Assembly: GCA_027729635.1 (NCBI GenBank)
Contig: JAQCEM010000005.1
Span: 1 to 64,000, forward strand
DNA from: Casp-actino8 sp001510335
Lineage (GTDB): Bacteria; Actinomycetota; Acidimicrobiia; Acidimicrobiales; Ilumatobacteraceae
Length of the DNA stretch: 64,000 nt
Reading direction: 5' to 3'
Positions 1-8,656 of this stretch are shown in pieces (the stretch's first letter is position 1; every line of letters starts with the position of its first letter). The notes under the pieces were generated by a model. That model had not been told where the DNA came from. It saw only the letters and a program-made list of their open reading frames with translations, and did not search any database. The translations under genes and the position numbers were made by a program.

Positions 1-52
1 ACCCGGCACCTCGACTCATGGCTCAGCCCAGTCGCCGAATAAGGTGGCCCCC

Positions 53-400
53 ATGAGCCTTATTGCCATTGAAGCATCCATCCGCCTCAACGATCCCGCG
101 GTACGCGATGCCGCCGTTGCCGATTCAGCCAAATATCAACAGGCCACTCGTGACGACGAGCCTGGTTGCATCGCGTATTGCTTTGCTGCCGACCCATGCG
201 AGCCTGATCACATTCAGGTGTACGAATTGTGGGCCGACGAAGAATCTTTGGCCGCGCACTTCGATCATCCGAACTACCACAACATGCGTGAACTGCTCGG
301 CAAGTACGGTCTCAAGTCAGCCGTGAGTCGCAAGCATCGCATCGATGCCACAGCGCCTGTGTACGGCCCTGACTTCAAGGCCAGCGCCAAATTCAGTTGA
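53..400 (+). CDS. ABM-domain (antibiotic biosynthesis monooxygenase-like) protein
   Basis: A small protein of about 115 residues with the features of the ABM/quinol monooxygenase dimeric ferredoxin-like fold: an acidic-Pro-Gly-Cys segment near residues 35-40 followed by a beta strand, then the typical YELWADEESLAAHF stretch near residues 57-70 and a HPNYHNM segment. The ATG at 53 is preferred over the in-frame GTG at 44 because an AAGG ribosome site lies at 41-44. Members of this family are cofactor-free oxygenases or small dimeric proteins of unknown substrate. It converges on the downstream fadD gene. The specific reaction cannot be read from the sequence. Confidence 0.75.
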   Translation: MSLIAIEASIRLNDPAVRDAAVADSAKYQQATRDDEPGCIAYCFAADPCEPDHIQVYELWADEESLAAHFDHPNYHNMRELLGKYGLKSAVSRKHRIDATAPVYGPDFKASAKFS

Positions 401-410
401 TTCGGTTCAT

Positions 411-426
411 CTGACGGGCCCGTCAG
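411..426. terminator. 16-bp perfect palindrome between convergent genes
   Basis: CTGACGGGCCCGTCAG is a perfect GC-rich palindrome 11 bases after the stop of the ABM gene and 10 bases before the stop of the convergent fadD gene. The position suits a bidirectional transcription end. There is no long T-tract and no loop spacer, so a classical intrinsic terminator is uncertain. Confidence 0.4.
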
Positions 427-435
427 CAAAACGTG

Positions 436-2058
436 TTATTGCTGGGCGATTTCTTTAGCCCAGCGATAATCAGCCTTGCCTGAGGGACTGCGATACACCG
501 CTTCAACAAAGACAATGCGTCGTGGGGCTTTGTACGTCGCAATCTGATTCTTCACATACTCAATGAGGTCAGTTTCTGAAATATCTGACGTGCGTGAAGC
601 AACCAGAGTCACGATTTCTCCGAAGCGCGTATCAGGCGTTCCGACCGCGACACAGTCTTCAATACTTGGATGAGCACGAGCCGCAACTTCAACCTCTTCT
701 GGATACACCTTTTCGCCACCAGTGTTGATGCAGACAGATCCGCGACCACGAAGATGCACCGTGCCATCTGCTTCAATTTCGGCGAAGTCACCCGGAATGG
801 TGTACCGCACTCCATCAATGACGCGAAACGTGTTGGCCGTTTTCTCGGGATCACCAAAATAACCGTCAGGCATAGAACCCGAGGCCGCGAGTACACCCGA
901 ACGGCCGCTTCCGAACTCAATCTTTTCCCATGTCTGATCATCAAACAAAGCCGTATTTGGTGTGGCCATAAACGCGGCGGTGGCAACGGGGTCTTGACCA
1001 GGCATCGTCATCGCTACCGCAAACGGGCCACCTTCTGAAGCGCCAACCATGTCGAGAATGACGGCTTTGGTTGCGCGTTTCATCAGTGCGCGTTTCATCT
1101 CGGCTGACAACGTTGCACCAGTAGAGACAATTCGTCCGAGCGATGACAGATCGTACGCGCGACCTTCCGTTTCAGCACGTTCCAGTTCTTCAACAATGGG
1201 TCGCGCAAATGCGTCGCCGACGATTGACAGCTGGGTCACTCGTTCGCGCTGAACCAGTCGCAATAATTCAGAAGCGTCAAATTTTCGACCACCCAACAGA
1301 ACCACCGTTCCGCCAAGAACAAAAGTTGAAAACGCTAAAAACATTGCGGTGCCGTGCATCAGTGGCGGCGCCGTCATATTGACCGGACTTGTACCAGCGA
1401 CATTCAATTCACTTGCAACTCGCGCCACTTCGTCGATTGTTTCAGGAAGTGGTAAACCGAGCGATGCATAACCCGTGAAAGCGAGTGCACCGAACAGTCC
1501 CGAATGACTCCACACAACGCCTTTGGGCAATCCGGTGGTTCCACCTGTATACAACAAGAGTGAATCTGCACCCGAACGCACGATTGGTACCATTGGTTGC
1601 TCTTGGGCCATCGCTGCGTCATAGTCAACCGCGCCCGGTAACAAAGGAAGATTGTCGCCACCATTTACTTGTAGGAACAACTTGATGTTGGGCAGCGACG
1701 CACGAGCCTGTTCGACAACATCGCTGAATGCACCGTGATAAACCAACGCCGTTGAACCAGAATCAGACAAGACATGCACAATCTCTGGCGCCTTGTAGCG
1801 ATAGTTCACATTGACTGTGCTCGCCCGCACCTTGAACGACGCAAACGCAGTCTCGAGATATTCAGGGCAGTTGTACAACAACTGCCCCACTTTGGCATCA
1901 TGACCAACACCAAACTGAGTAAAGAGCGATGCAATACGTGACGCTCGATCATCAAGATCGCGCCAACGAATATGTGTATCGCCAATTACTACGGCAACAT
2001 GATCAGGTTGTTTGGCGGCAAGGCCTTCCCACAGAGTGGCCCAACTTTCGTTCAACAT
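436..2058 (-). CDS. acyl-CoA synthetase (FadD-like, AMP-forming)
   Basis: A 540-residue ANL-superfamily ligase that would activate a carboxylic acid to its acyl-CoA with ATP. The P-loop-like A3 motif YTGGTTGLPKG is at residues 170-180. The hinge region GDFAEIEADG is near 427, RGRGS is near 441, and the C-terminal lysine motif PSGKADY is near 528. The length and the GVVWSH extension resemble the mycobacterial FadD17/FadD19 type used in sterol side-chain or cyclic-acid degradation. It is the last gene of a minus-strand cluster with a Rieske oxygenase and a second FadD, so it probably activates an acid made or used by that oxygenase. The substrate is unknown. Confidence 0.9.
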   Translation of the reverse strand: MLNESWATLWEGLAAKQPDHVAVVIGDTHIRWRDLDDRASRIASLFTQFGVGHDAKVGQLLYNCPEYLETAFASFKVRASTVNVNYRYKAPEIVHVLSDSGSTALVYHGAFSDVVEQARASLPNIKLFLQVNGGDNLPLLPGAVDYDAAMAQEQPMVPIVRSGADSLLLYTGGTTGLPKGVVWSHSGLFGALAFTGYASLGLPLPETIDEVARVASELNVAGTSPVNMTAPPLMHGTAMFLAFSTFVLGGTVVLLGGRKFDASELLRLVQRERVTQLSIVGDAFARPIVEELERAETEGRAYDLSSLGRIVSTGATLSAEMKRALMKRATKAVILDMVGASEGGPFAVAMTMPGQDPVATAAFMATPNTALFDDQTWEKIEFGSGRSGVLAASGSMPDGYFGDPEKTANTFRVIDGVRYTIPGDFAEIEADGTVHLRGRGSVCINTGGEKVYPEEVEVAARAHPSIEDCVAVGTPDTRFGEIVTLVASRTSDISETDLIEYVKNQIATYKAPRRIVFVEAVYRSPSGKADYRWAKEIAQQ

Positions 2059-2090
2059 ATGCGACTCAACTGTCTCTCAATTTTTAGCGA

Positions 2091-3551
2091 TCAGCCCTGC
2101 GGCATGATGAACGGAGTTAACTCGTCGGCACTACGACCGTCAGTCGCGAGACCCTCACGAATGCAGTTGTCAATATGGCGATGAATTAAGCGCATACGTG
2201 CTTCTTGATACACACCAAACGAGACGCCTTTCTTGGCGCGCTTGGCCGTCATCTTGAGACCAAGTTGAACCTTGGGCAAGTTGGCCATGTCTTGCTCGAA
2301 CACATCGGCAAGTCCAGACATGCCGACTGCTTCGGTCCATCTTTGTTCCAAGGTCAATCGTTGAATCGGAGCGACTTCAGGACGCTCTTTTCCTTCTGGC
2401 ACGGGCATCATGCGAATCACGTCCATGAAACAAGTATCAGGGGTCGGACCTGGACGCCAGCGGTAGACCAACGATTGACCGGTACCAGCCCACGGAGCGA
2501 ACGCGGGGAACAAGTGATACAGATGTGCATCAAGCATTTCGGAATCGGAAACCTCAGATAGATCCTTGCCGTACAGCGGACCCATCACCGAGCGGAACAC
2601 ATCAGCGACGACTGCACGCGCCGTTGAACCTTCGGGAACTTCAACTGCTCCACGAGCAGCACGTGCCGAGAACGCGAGATAGGCATCGGCGACCTGTTGT
2701 TCGGTCAAATTACCTAAGTGCGGGCTCTGCAGACCGAAGCCATTCACAAAACGCGTCACGAATGGTGACTCTGGCCAAATTGAATACTCACTGTTGGCAT
2801 CACCAGCAAACTCAAGAATCTGCGGATGAGTTGCGATGACGTGGTAACCCTCAGCAAATGCTTCCATCACCACTTTCCAGTTCGCCGGAACTTCCTTCAC
2901 GGCATGGAAAGCCTTGTAACGATTGCTCATGTTGAAGTCGCGACCAAAGTGTTCGACCAACTTGCTAGCGACCTCTTCAAACGCAATTGCGTCTGGATCA
3001 AGGTTGACGAATACGAAGCCACACCACTCGGCAACTTTGGCCTGAGGCAAACACGAGTCTGCTTGTTGCCACACTTGCGGAAAATCCCATTCAGCGGGCA
3101 ACTCAACGAGTTCGCCGTCGAGGTCCCAACGCCACCCATGAAATGGGCACCGGAATGAGGCAACACGACCATCGTCAACACGCAACTTTGTTCCGCGATG
3201 CAAACACGTGTTGTGATAGGCCTTGATTGACCCGTCTTTGGTACGGGTGACAATCAGCGACTGATCAGCAACGTCGTAGACCACATGGTCACCAGGCTGC
3301 GCAAGCTCATCGATGGTGCACGCCATCTGCCACGTCTTGGTCCACATGAACTCATTTTCTAGAGCAGCAAAAGCATGTGAGGTGTACCGCGATTTCGGCA
3401 CATCGGCGATGCCTTGCAACTCATACGAATGATCTTTCAGGGAAACTGGAACCCCACGGGTATCAGCTTCAAGTAAGTCTTGAACACTCGGACCTGTACT
3501 GCGCGCTTTGCCCAAATTCTTGACATCTAATCCTGGATCAACAGCAGTCAT
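2091..3551 (-). CDS. Rieske non-heme iron oxygenase, alpha subunit (copy 1)
   Basis: A 486-residue aromatic-ring-hydroxylating-type oxygenase. The Rieske [2Fe-2S] ligands are visible as CLHRG and CPFHGW (Cys116, His118, Cys135, His138). The mononuclear iron site is GYHVIATHP (His237, His242), with a distal Asp in FEQDM. The acidic residue just before the first iron histidine is Glu (AEGYH), where most family members have Asp. The ATG at 3551 is chosen over an upstream TTG because a GAGGGG site sits directly before it. It is 8 bases downstream of the preceding fadD and so very likely co-transcribed. No reductase or ferredoxin partner is nearby, so electrons must come from elsewhere in the genome. 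Substrate unknown. Confidence 0.9.
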   Translation of the reverse strand: MTAVDPGLDVKNLGKARSTGPSVQDLLEADTRGVPVSLKDHSYELQGIADVPKSRYTSHAFAALENEFMWTKTWQMACTIDELAQPGDHVVYDVADQSLIVTRTKDGSIKAYHNTCLHRGTKLRVDDGRVASFRCPFHGWRWDLDGELVELPAEWDFPQVWQQADSCLPQAKVAEWCGFVFVNLDPDAIAFEEVASKLVEHFGRDFNMSNRYKAFHAVKEVPANWKVVMEAFAEGYHVIATHPQILEFAGDANSEYSIWPESPFVTRFVNGFGLQSPHLGNLTEQQVADAYLAFSARAARGAVEVPEGSTARAVVADVFRSVMGPLYGKDLSEVSDSEMLDAHLYHLFPAFAPWAGTGQSLVYRWRPGPTPDTCFMDVIRMMPVPEGKERPEVAPIQRLTLEQRWTEAVGMSGLADVFEQDMANLPKVQLGLKMTAKRAKKGVSFGVYQEARMRLIHRHIDNCIREGLATDGRSADELTPFIMPQG

Positions 3552-3559
3552 GATTCCCC

Positions 3560-5191
3560 TCAATCAGCTTGTGCTTCAAACAACTTCTTAGCAAGTCCGT
3601 AGTCAGCCTTGCCGTTTGCTGCACGTGGCACTGTCTCTACCATAATGAGTTGTTTGGGAACTTTGTAACTGGACAACTTGGTCTTGGTGTAAGCAATCAC
3701 TTCATCACCAGTTGGGGTCGTGGCTCCGGGGTTCACGCAAGCCACGCCGACGACACGTTGACCGAACTTCTCGTCAGGTATTCCGAATACCAAACAATCA
3801 GCGATCGAATCATGAGTCTTGACAGCCTCTTCAACTTCTTCGGGGAATACCTTTTCTCCTGCGGTGTTGATGCAGTTTGAGCCGCGACCAAGCAAAGTGA
3901 TCGTTCCATCGGCCTCGACGACAGCCATATCACCGGGGAAACTGTAGCGAACTCCGTCAAAGGTTCTAAAGGTTCGCTCCGACTTTTCTGGATCTTTGTA
4001 GTAACCAATCGGCACACCTGATCCGCTCACGCCGACCATTCCTTGTTCACCCGAACCAGGAGCAACTTCTTTACCAGTCTCAAAATTGATGACCTTCGTA
4101 TTGGGCATCGCACCAAATTTGGCGGTGGTATTGACGTTGTCCTTAGTCGCCATGGTTTGACCCATGCCACCCTCACTCGATCCGAGGATGTCCATCACGA
4201 CCGTGGTTGGCATGTACTCAAATATTTCAGCCTTGTTGTCGGCTGAGAACATCGCCCCCGTTGACATGATCATCTTGACCGACGATGTGTCAAACGGTGT
4301 TCCGGTCTCGGCCTGTGTCTTCAGTGCTTGCACCATCGGTCGGGCAAACGCATCGCCAACAATGATCAAAGTTGCGACTGCATGTTTTTCTACGGCTTGA
4401 AACATGCGCGCTGCGTCAAATGATTGTCCATCGAGAAGAACTACTTTGCCAGCCATCAAATGCGGGACCAACGCCCCCAACCACACGCCCGTTCCGTGCA
4501 TTAAAGGACAGCAGGGCATACCAACTGTTTGTCCCATTGCTGAGTGCATCATCTTGGCCAATCCTGTTACCTCGTCAAGACTTTTCAGCGGAGGCAATCC
4601 TGCACTGTTGGTATAGAAGCCCAAGAATCCCTCGGTAAAGGCTCCCATTGGATACATCACGCCTTTAGGCATGCCGGTTGTGCCACCCGTGTACAACATG
4701 TACACATCGTCGGCTCCGCGTTCAATGCGCGGAGCCGGATCATGATCATCCAAAACTGATTCCCACGGAACAGCTCCGCGAATGTTGGCCGATTGACCGT
4801 CAAGTACCTCAATCAGCAATTTCAATTTCGGCAAACGATCTTTGATTCGAGCGATGCGATCGCCGAGACTCGAGTGGAAAACCAATGCTTCACAATCGGC
4901 ATTGTCAAGCAAGTACAACAACTCGTCCTCGAGATAACGGTAATTAACGTTTACAGGTGTGACGCGATTTTTGAATGCCGCATACTGCGTCACCAAATAC
5001 TCGGGACAGTTATACATGAACATGCCCACTTTAGAATCAAGCCCAATCCCCAAGGCACTGAACGCCGACGCAAGTCGAGCCGCCCACTCGTCATACTGTG
5101 CCCACGTCACTTCTTGATCGGCATACGCGATCGCACAGGCATCTGGAAACTCATCAGCGTGAGCCTCAAAAATATCGGCGAATGTCAACAT
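3560..5191 (-). CDS. acyl-CoA synthetase (FadD-like, second copy)
   Basis: A 543-residue AMP-forming acyl-CoA ligase, clearly paralogous to the other FadD of the cluster. Motifs are YTGGTTGMPKG near residue 170, GDMAVVEADG, LGRGSNCIN and the C-terminal AANGKADYG lysine motif. Of the two adjacent ATG codons, 5191 gives the better distance to the GGGGG ribosome site; 5194 is the alternative. It is the first gene of fadD-Rieske-fadD. Two ligases flanking one oxygenase suggest that related substrates, or substrate and product, are both activated to CoA esters. This is inference from gene order. Confidence 0.9.
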   Translation of the reverse strand: MLTFADIFEAHADEFPDACAIAYADQEVTWAQYDEWAARLASAFSALGIGLDSKVGMFMYNCPEYLVTQYAAFKNRVTPVNVNYRYLEDELLYLLDNADCEALVFHSSLGDRIARIKDRLPKLKLLIEVLDGQSANIRGAVPWESVLDDHDPAPRIERGADDVYMLYTGGTTGMPKGVMYPMGAFTEGFLGFYTNSAGLPPLKSLDEVTGLAKMMHSAMGQTVGMPCCPLMHGTGVWLGALVPHLMAGKVVLLDGQSFDAARMFQAVEKHAVATLIIVGDAFARPMVQALKTQAETGTPFDTSSVKMIMSTGAMFSADNKAEIFEYMPTTVVMDILGSSEGGMGQTMATKDNVNTTAKFGAMPNTKVINFETGKEVAPGSGEQGMVGVSGSGVPIGYYKDPEKSERTFRTFDGVRYSFPGDMAVVEADGTITLLGRGSNCINTAGEKVFPEEVEEAVKTHDSIADCLVFGIPDEKFGQRVVGVACVNPGATTPTGDEVIAYTKTKLSSYKVPKQLIMVETVPRAANGKADYGLAKKLFEAQAD

Positions 5192-5278
5192 CATTACCCC
5201 CAAAATTTCTCGCGATTGCTTCACACCTCCGAAGATCCAATGACGACCAAGGTGTGACGACACAATAGGGTAAACCAG

Positions 5279-5938
5279 ATGCCTATGGCGACCCCACCGA
5301 ACCCTTCAGTCTCTGCCGTCGTCTTTGACTTCGGCGGAGTTCTCATCACCTCGATCACAAATCAACTGAGCAAAATTGCTCAACGGCACTCCGCCGACGT
5401 CCCCACAATGCTTGCCATCATGCTTGGACCACACGAAAGTGGTCATCATCCTTGGCATCGAGCCGAACGCGGCGAATTAACGGTCGCCGAAATTCAGACC
5501 GAACTTGCTCCATGGGCCGCTGCACACAACATTGTCTTGCACGGTGACGAAATTGAGGCCCTGATGTCCCCTGGTCAGTACACCGTGATTCAACCCATGC
5601 TTGACAAGGTCGCCGACTTAAAGCACCGCGGCTACAAAACTGGTTTGCTCACCAACACCTTCGCCGAATTCCGACCGACCATGCAGCAAGATTTGCGCTT
5701 TGACGACTTCACCGCAGTTGTGGAGTCGTTTGCCGTCGGATCGCGTAAGCCAGAACTTGCCATTTATCAAGCCACCGCCGACATGCTGGGGGTTTCACAC
5801 GAAGAAATCCTGTATCTCGATGATTTTCCGCAGAATATCGAGATGGCCCAATCGTTCGGCTGGTCCACGATTCAGGTGTCGGACCCCCTCCAAGCCATCC
5901 CCGACATTGAACAATTCCTGGACAAATACTCTGAGTAA
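5279..5938 (+). CDS. HAD-superfamily protein, ACAD10 N-terminal type
   Basis: A 219-residue HAD subfamily I protein. Motif I is VVFDFGGVL with nucleophile Asp17; the second Asp of the usual DxD is replaced by Gly, a variant seen in the HAD domains of ACAD10-like and some YihX-like proteins. The cap region HPWHRAERGEL follows. Motif II is LLTNT near residue 122, the lysine motif is GSRKPEL near 155, and motif III is LYLDDFPQN near 181. It starts a plus-strand block that also holds an APH-type kinase and a small helical protein, the other parts of an ACAD10/Lva-like system. A role in phosphoacyl-CoA metabolism is inference; a general phosphatase is also possible. Confidence 0.8.
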   Translation: MPMATPPNPSVSAVVFDFGGVLITSITNQLSKIAQRHSADVPTMLAIMLGPHESGHHPWHRAERGELTVAEIQTELAPWAAAHNIVLHGDEIEALMSPGQYTVIQPMLDKVADLKHRGYKTGLLTNTFAEFRPTMQQDLRFDDFTAVVESFAVGSRKPELAIYQATADMLGVSHEEILYLDDFPQNIEMAQSFGWSTIQVSDPLQAIPDIEQFLDKYSE

Positions 5939-5970
5939 TTAGCCCGCCGACTCGGTTCGGTACTAGATCA

Positions 5971-5989
5971 AACTAATCAGACGGTCAAT
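5971..5989 (+). promoter_or_regulatory. operator-like element upstream of Rieske copy 2 (site A)
   Basis: This 19-mer, AACTAATCAGACGGTCAAT, matches 16 of 19 positions of a sequence at the same place before the acyl-CoA dehydrogenase gene at 15605. The downstream ATG begins about 9 bases after it, and an AATAAT -10-like hexamer overlaps its 3' end. The core ACTAATCAG resembles a decayed ACTGATCAGT dyad. A TetR or similar binding site is inferred from position and conservation only. Confidence 0.4.
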
Positions 5990-5998
5990 AATGGGAGT

Positions 5999-7387
5999 AT
6001 GACCGCAGTAGATCCTCGTCAAGCCCGCTCACCTGGAATTACCTACCAGGAGCTTCTCGATGCCGACACCCATCCAGTTCCCGATGTGCTGCGCCTTGAG
6101 GCCCCCAAGTACTTGGGCGACGAGGACATTTCAATCACTCGCTACATCACCCGTGAATGGCACGAACTTGAAAAGGAACGCCTCTGGAGTCGGGTTTGGC
6201 AGTTCGCTTGCCGTACCGATCACATTCCCGAGCCTGGCGACTACATCGTCTACGACATCACCAATCAGTCGTACATCGTGGTGCGTCAGCCCGATGGTTC
6301 AATCAAGGCCTACCCCAACGCCTGTTTACATCGTGGTCGAAAGCTCAAGGACTATGACGGTCACTGCGAAGAGATTCGTTGCCCGTTTCATGGATTCGCG
6401 TGGGCCCTCGAGGGTGAACTTGCTGACGTCCCGGCAAAGTGGGATTTCCCTCATGTTGAAGAACGCCAAGAACAAGACTTCAATTTGCCCGAGTGCGCAG
6501 TTGACACTTGGGCTGGATTCGTTTTCATCAATCCCGATAAGAATTGCGAACCACTGAGTGACTTCCTTGGAGGAATCAAAGAACAGTTCGAGATCTGGAA
6601 TCTTGAAGACCGTTGTGTTGAAGCCCATGTCACCAAGATCATCGGTGCCAACTGGAAGATTGCCCAAGAAGCATTTAGCGAGGCCTACCACGTCAACGCG
6701 ACGCACCCACAGATTCTTCCGTACCTTGCCGACACCAACTCGCAAGTTGATATTTGGGAGAACTATTCACGAGTCATCACTGCTGGTCTGTCAACGAGTC
6801 CGCTGATTTGGTACGAAGTCAGCCAAGACGAGATGATGCGCGGCATGCTCGACGTGCGCGTCGATCAAGACAGTCCAATCTCAATCCCTGAAGGTGCTTC
6901 GGCTCGTGCCATCGCATCAAGTTCCGCCCGCGATCGTTGGCGTCCGATGGTGGGCGATCGTGTTGACACCATGAGTGACGCAGAAATGATGGACAGCATC
7001 GACTACACGATCTTCCCAAATATGCATCCTTGGGGCGCATTCAACCGCATCGTCTATCGCTTCCGTCCCAATGGCGATGATCATCGTTCGTCAATCATGG
7101 AAGTGTTCTTCTTGTCGCCATACAAGGGCGAAAAGCCCAAGCCGGTCAAGCGTCGCGATCTCACCATTGATGAACCATTCACCAATGCCACCGAACTTGG
7201 CATGTTGGCCAAGGTTTTCCAGCAAGACGTGTTCAATATGGCTCGCGTGCAGCAGGGCCTTGAGACGACGCGTAAGCCCGGCATCACCTTGGCTAATTAT
7301 CAAGAAGCCAAAGTTCGTTGGATCCACAAGAAACTCGGTGAATACATTACGAGCGAAGTAGCGCCCAAGAGCAAAGGTGATCAGTGA
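5999..7387 (+). CDS. Rieske non-heme iron oxygenase, alpha subunit (copy 2)
   Basis: A 462-residue relative of Rieske copy 1, sharing the MTAVDP start and overall layout. The [2Fe-2S] ligands are Cys109, His111, Cys128 and His131 (CLHRG, CPFHGF). The catalytic iron site is AYHVNATHP (His231, His236) with a distal Asp in FQQDVFN. The bridging acidic residue is again Glu (Glu228). The N-terminal LLDADTHPVP segment is shared with copy 1, so the two probably act on related substrates. The stop codon overlaps the start of the next small gene (TGATG), which implies translational coupling. Substrate unknown; no electron-transfer partner is encoded in the window. Confidence 0.9.
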   Translation: MTAVDPRQARSPGITYQELLDADTHPVPDVLRLEAPKYLGDEDISITRYITREWHELEKERLWSRVWQFACRTDHIPEPGDYIVYDITNQSYIVVRQPDGSIKAYPNACLHRGRKLKDYDGHCEEIRCPFHGFAWALEGELADVPAKWDFPHVEERQEQDFNLPECAVDTWAGFVFINPDKNCEPLSDFLGGIKEQFEIWNLEDRCVEAHVTKIIGANWKIAQEAFSEAYHVNATHPQILPYLADTNSQVDIWENYSRVITAGLSTSPLIWYEVSQDEMMRGMLDVRVDQDSPISIPEGASARAIASSSARDRWRPMVGDRVDTMSDAEMMDSIDYTIFPNMHPWGAFNRIVYRFRPNGDDHRSSIMEVFFLSPYKGEKPKPVKRRDLTIDEPFTNATELGMLAKVFQQDVFNMARVQQGLETTRKPGITLANYQEAKVRWIHKKLGEYITSEVAPKSKGDQ

Positions 7388-7605
7388 TGCACGGAATCAT
7401 TCATCCTTTTTCCAAAGCCCTGTATGAACAAGATGGAGCTGGACATATCAAAGTTTCACTTGATGGCAAATGGGGTCTCTTCAATATCGATGGCAGTTAC
7501 ATCGAGGGCGAGATCCGCGGTTGCGATCCGCAGTTATGCGGCTGGGTCGGCGGACCACAAATTGCGAACCATCGCGTCGCTGCGCCAGCACTTGAGCGAA
7601 ACTAA
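7387..7605 (+). CDS. small protein of unknown function, coupled to Rieske copy 2
   Basis: A 72-residue open frame whose ATG shares one base with the TGA of the preceding Rieske gene. The sequence has a beta-rich central part (IKVSLDGKWGLFNIDGSY) and a Cys-Gly-Trp-Val-Gly-Gly segment near residue 50. I do not recognise a family. Tight coupling and its place before an APH-type kinase suggest a real gene, perhaps an accessory subunit of the oxygenase or kinase. There is no signal peptide or membrane segment. Confidence 0.6.
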   Translation: MHGIIHPFSKALYEQDGAGHIKVSLDGKWGLFNIDGSYIEGEIRGCDPQLCGWVGGPQIANHRVAAPALERN

Positions 7606-7628
7606 CTCACACTTTTAGCGGGGGCAAT

Positions 7629-8645
7629 ATGCACGACGTACAAGCAATGCCGGAACTACTCAGTTCATTTTTGTCGCAAGAGTCGGGACAAAAAGTATCA
7701 GTCACCAGTTACGAAACGATGACCGGTGGTTATAGCCGCCTCATGGCTCGTGCCGAAGTTCGTTGGCAAGACGGTTCCACCGAGACTTTGGTATTGCGCG
7801 GCGACCCGCCCCCAGGTAAGGCGATGATGGAAACCGATCGCGACACCGAATGGGCTTTGCTCAGCGCTCTTGGTCAAGCCGAAAGCATTCCTATGCCGAA
7901 GGCTCGTTACTACGACAGCATTGGATCTCAACTTGGAACTAAGTGCATTGTGCTCGACTTCGTTGCCGGTCAATCGCTGCAAGCACATCTCAACGAGTGC
8001 ACCCCCGAGTCAGGCTATGGTCGTCATACCTTCGATCTCGTTGACACTATGGCTGCGGTCCACCGCATCAATCCAGACGATGTCGGTGCATCCATTGCGC
8101 GACCAAACGATTGGTCAACCTATTTAGGAGGACTCATTGATCGATTCCGTCAAGCTGACCGCAATCATGCAGAATCAAATCCATTTTTGCGTTATGTTGC
8201 CGAATGGCTTGATGCCAATCGACCACCGCCGCTTCCGTTGCGACTAGTCCACAGCGACTTTCAACCCGCCAACATCATGGTTGGCACCGATGGTTCGCAT
8301 CAGGTCATTGACTGGGAACTCACCCACATCGGAGACCCACGTGAAGACTTGGGTTACTACATGATCTATTCGTCTGCTTCGGGTCCCAATCTCATCGTGC
8401 CCGACCCTGAAGCATTCTTAGCTCGATATCGCGAGAAGACTGGCTTTGGCGAAGACACCATCAATATGGCAACGCTTGGGTATTTCTCATCACTCGCTGC
8501 AATCACTGTGTACGGTCAAGTTCTGGCGGGTGCTGGAGCCATGGCGCGAGGACAAAACTCGGGGATCATGACGACGTACACGTTAAATGCGCTCACTGTC
8601 GGCCACAACAACTTCTTGGCGGGTTGCATCCCGCCCTCACTCTGA
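7629..8645 (+). CDS. APH-fold kinase (ACAD10/ACAD11- or LvaA-like phosphotransferase)
   Basis: A 338-residue aminoglycoside-phosphotransferase-fold kinase. It shows a nucleotide-binding lobe (TLVLRGDPPPG near residue 55), the catalytic loop HSDFQPANIMV near 209, and the metal-binding segment VIDWELTHIGDPREDLGY near 225. The last segment is typical of the APH domains of ACAD10/ACAD11 and LvaA, which phosphorylate the hydroxyl of 4-hydroxyacyl-CoA rather than an antibiotic. A GCGGGGGC ribosome site precedes the ATG. It is followed within 11 bases by a small helical protein, matching the LvaA-LvaB pairing. A 4-hydroxyacyl-CoA kinase role is inference from family and context. Confidence 0.85.
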   Translation: MHDVQAMPELLSSFLSQESGQKVSVTSYETMTGGYSRLMARAEVRWQDGSTETLVLRGDPPPGKAMMETDRDTEWALLSALGQAESIPMPKARYYDSIGSQLGTKCIVLDFVAGQSLQAHLNECTPESGYGRHTFDLVDTMAAVHRINPDDVGASIARPNDWSTYLGGLIDRFRQADRNHAESNPFLRYVAEWLDANRPPPLPLRLVHSDFQPANIMVGTDGSHQVIDWELTHIGDPREDLGYYMIYSSASGPNLIVPDPEAFLARYREKTGFGEDTINMATLGYFSSLAAITVYGQVLAGAGAMARGQNSGIMTTYTLNALTVGHNNFLAGCIPPSL

Positions 8646-8656
8646 AAGGTGACGCC

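Noticed and set aside
4793..5257. 154-codon frame on the plus strand opposite the fadD gene
   Set aside because: It lies entirely antisense to a gene with clear acyl-CoA synthetase motifs and has no recognisable domain.
7629..8645. Antibiotic-resistance aminoglycoside phosphotransferase
   Set aside because: The catalytic segment and gene context match ACAD10/LvaA-type acyl-CoA kinases rather than resistance enzymes.
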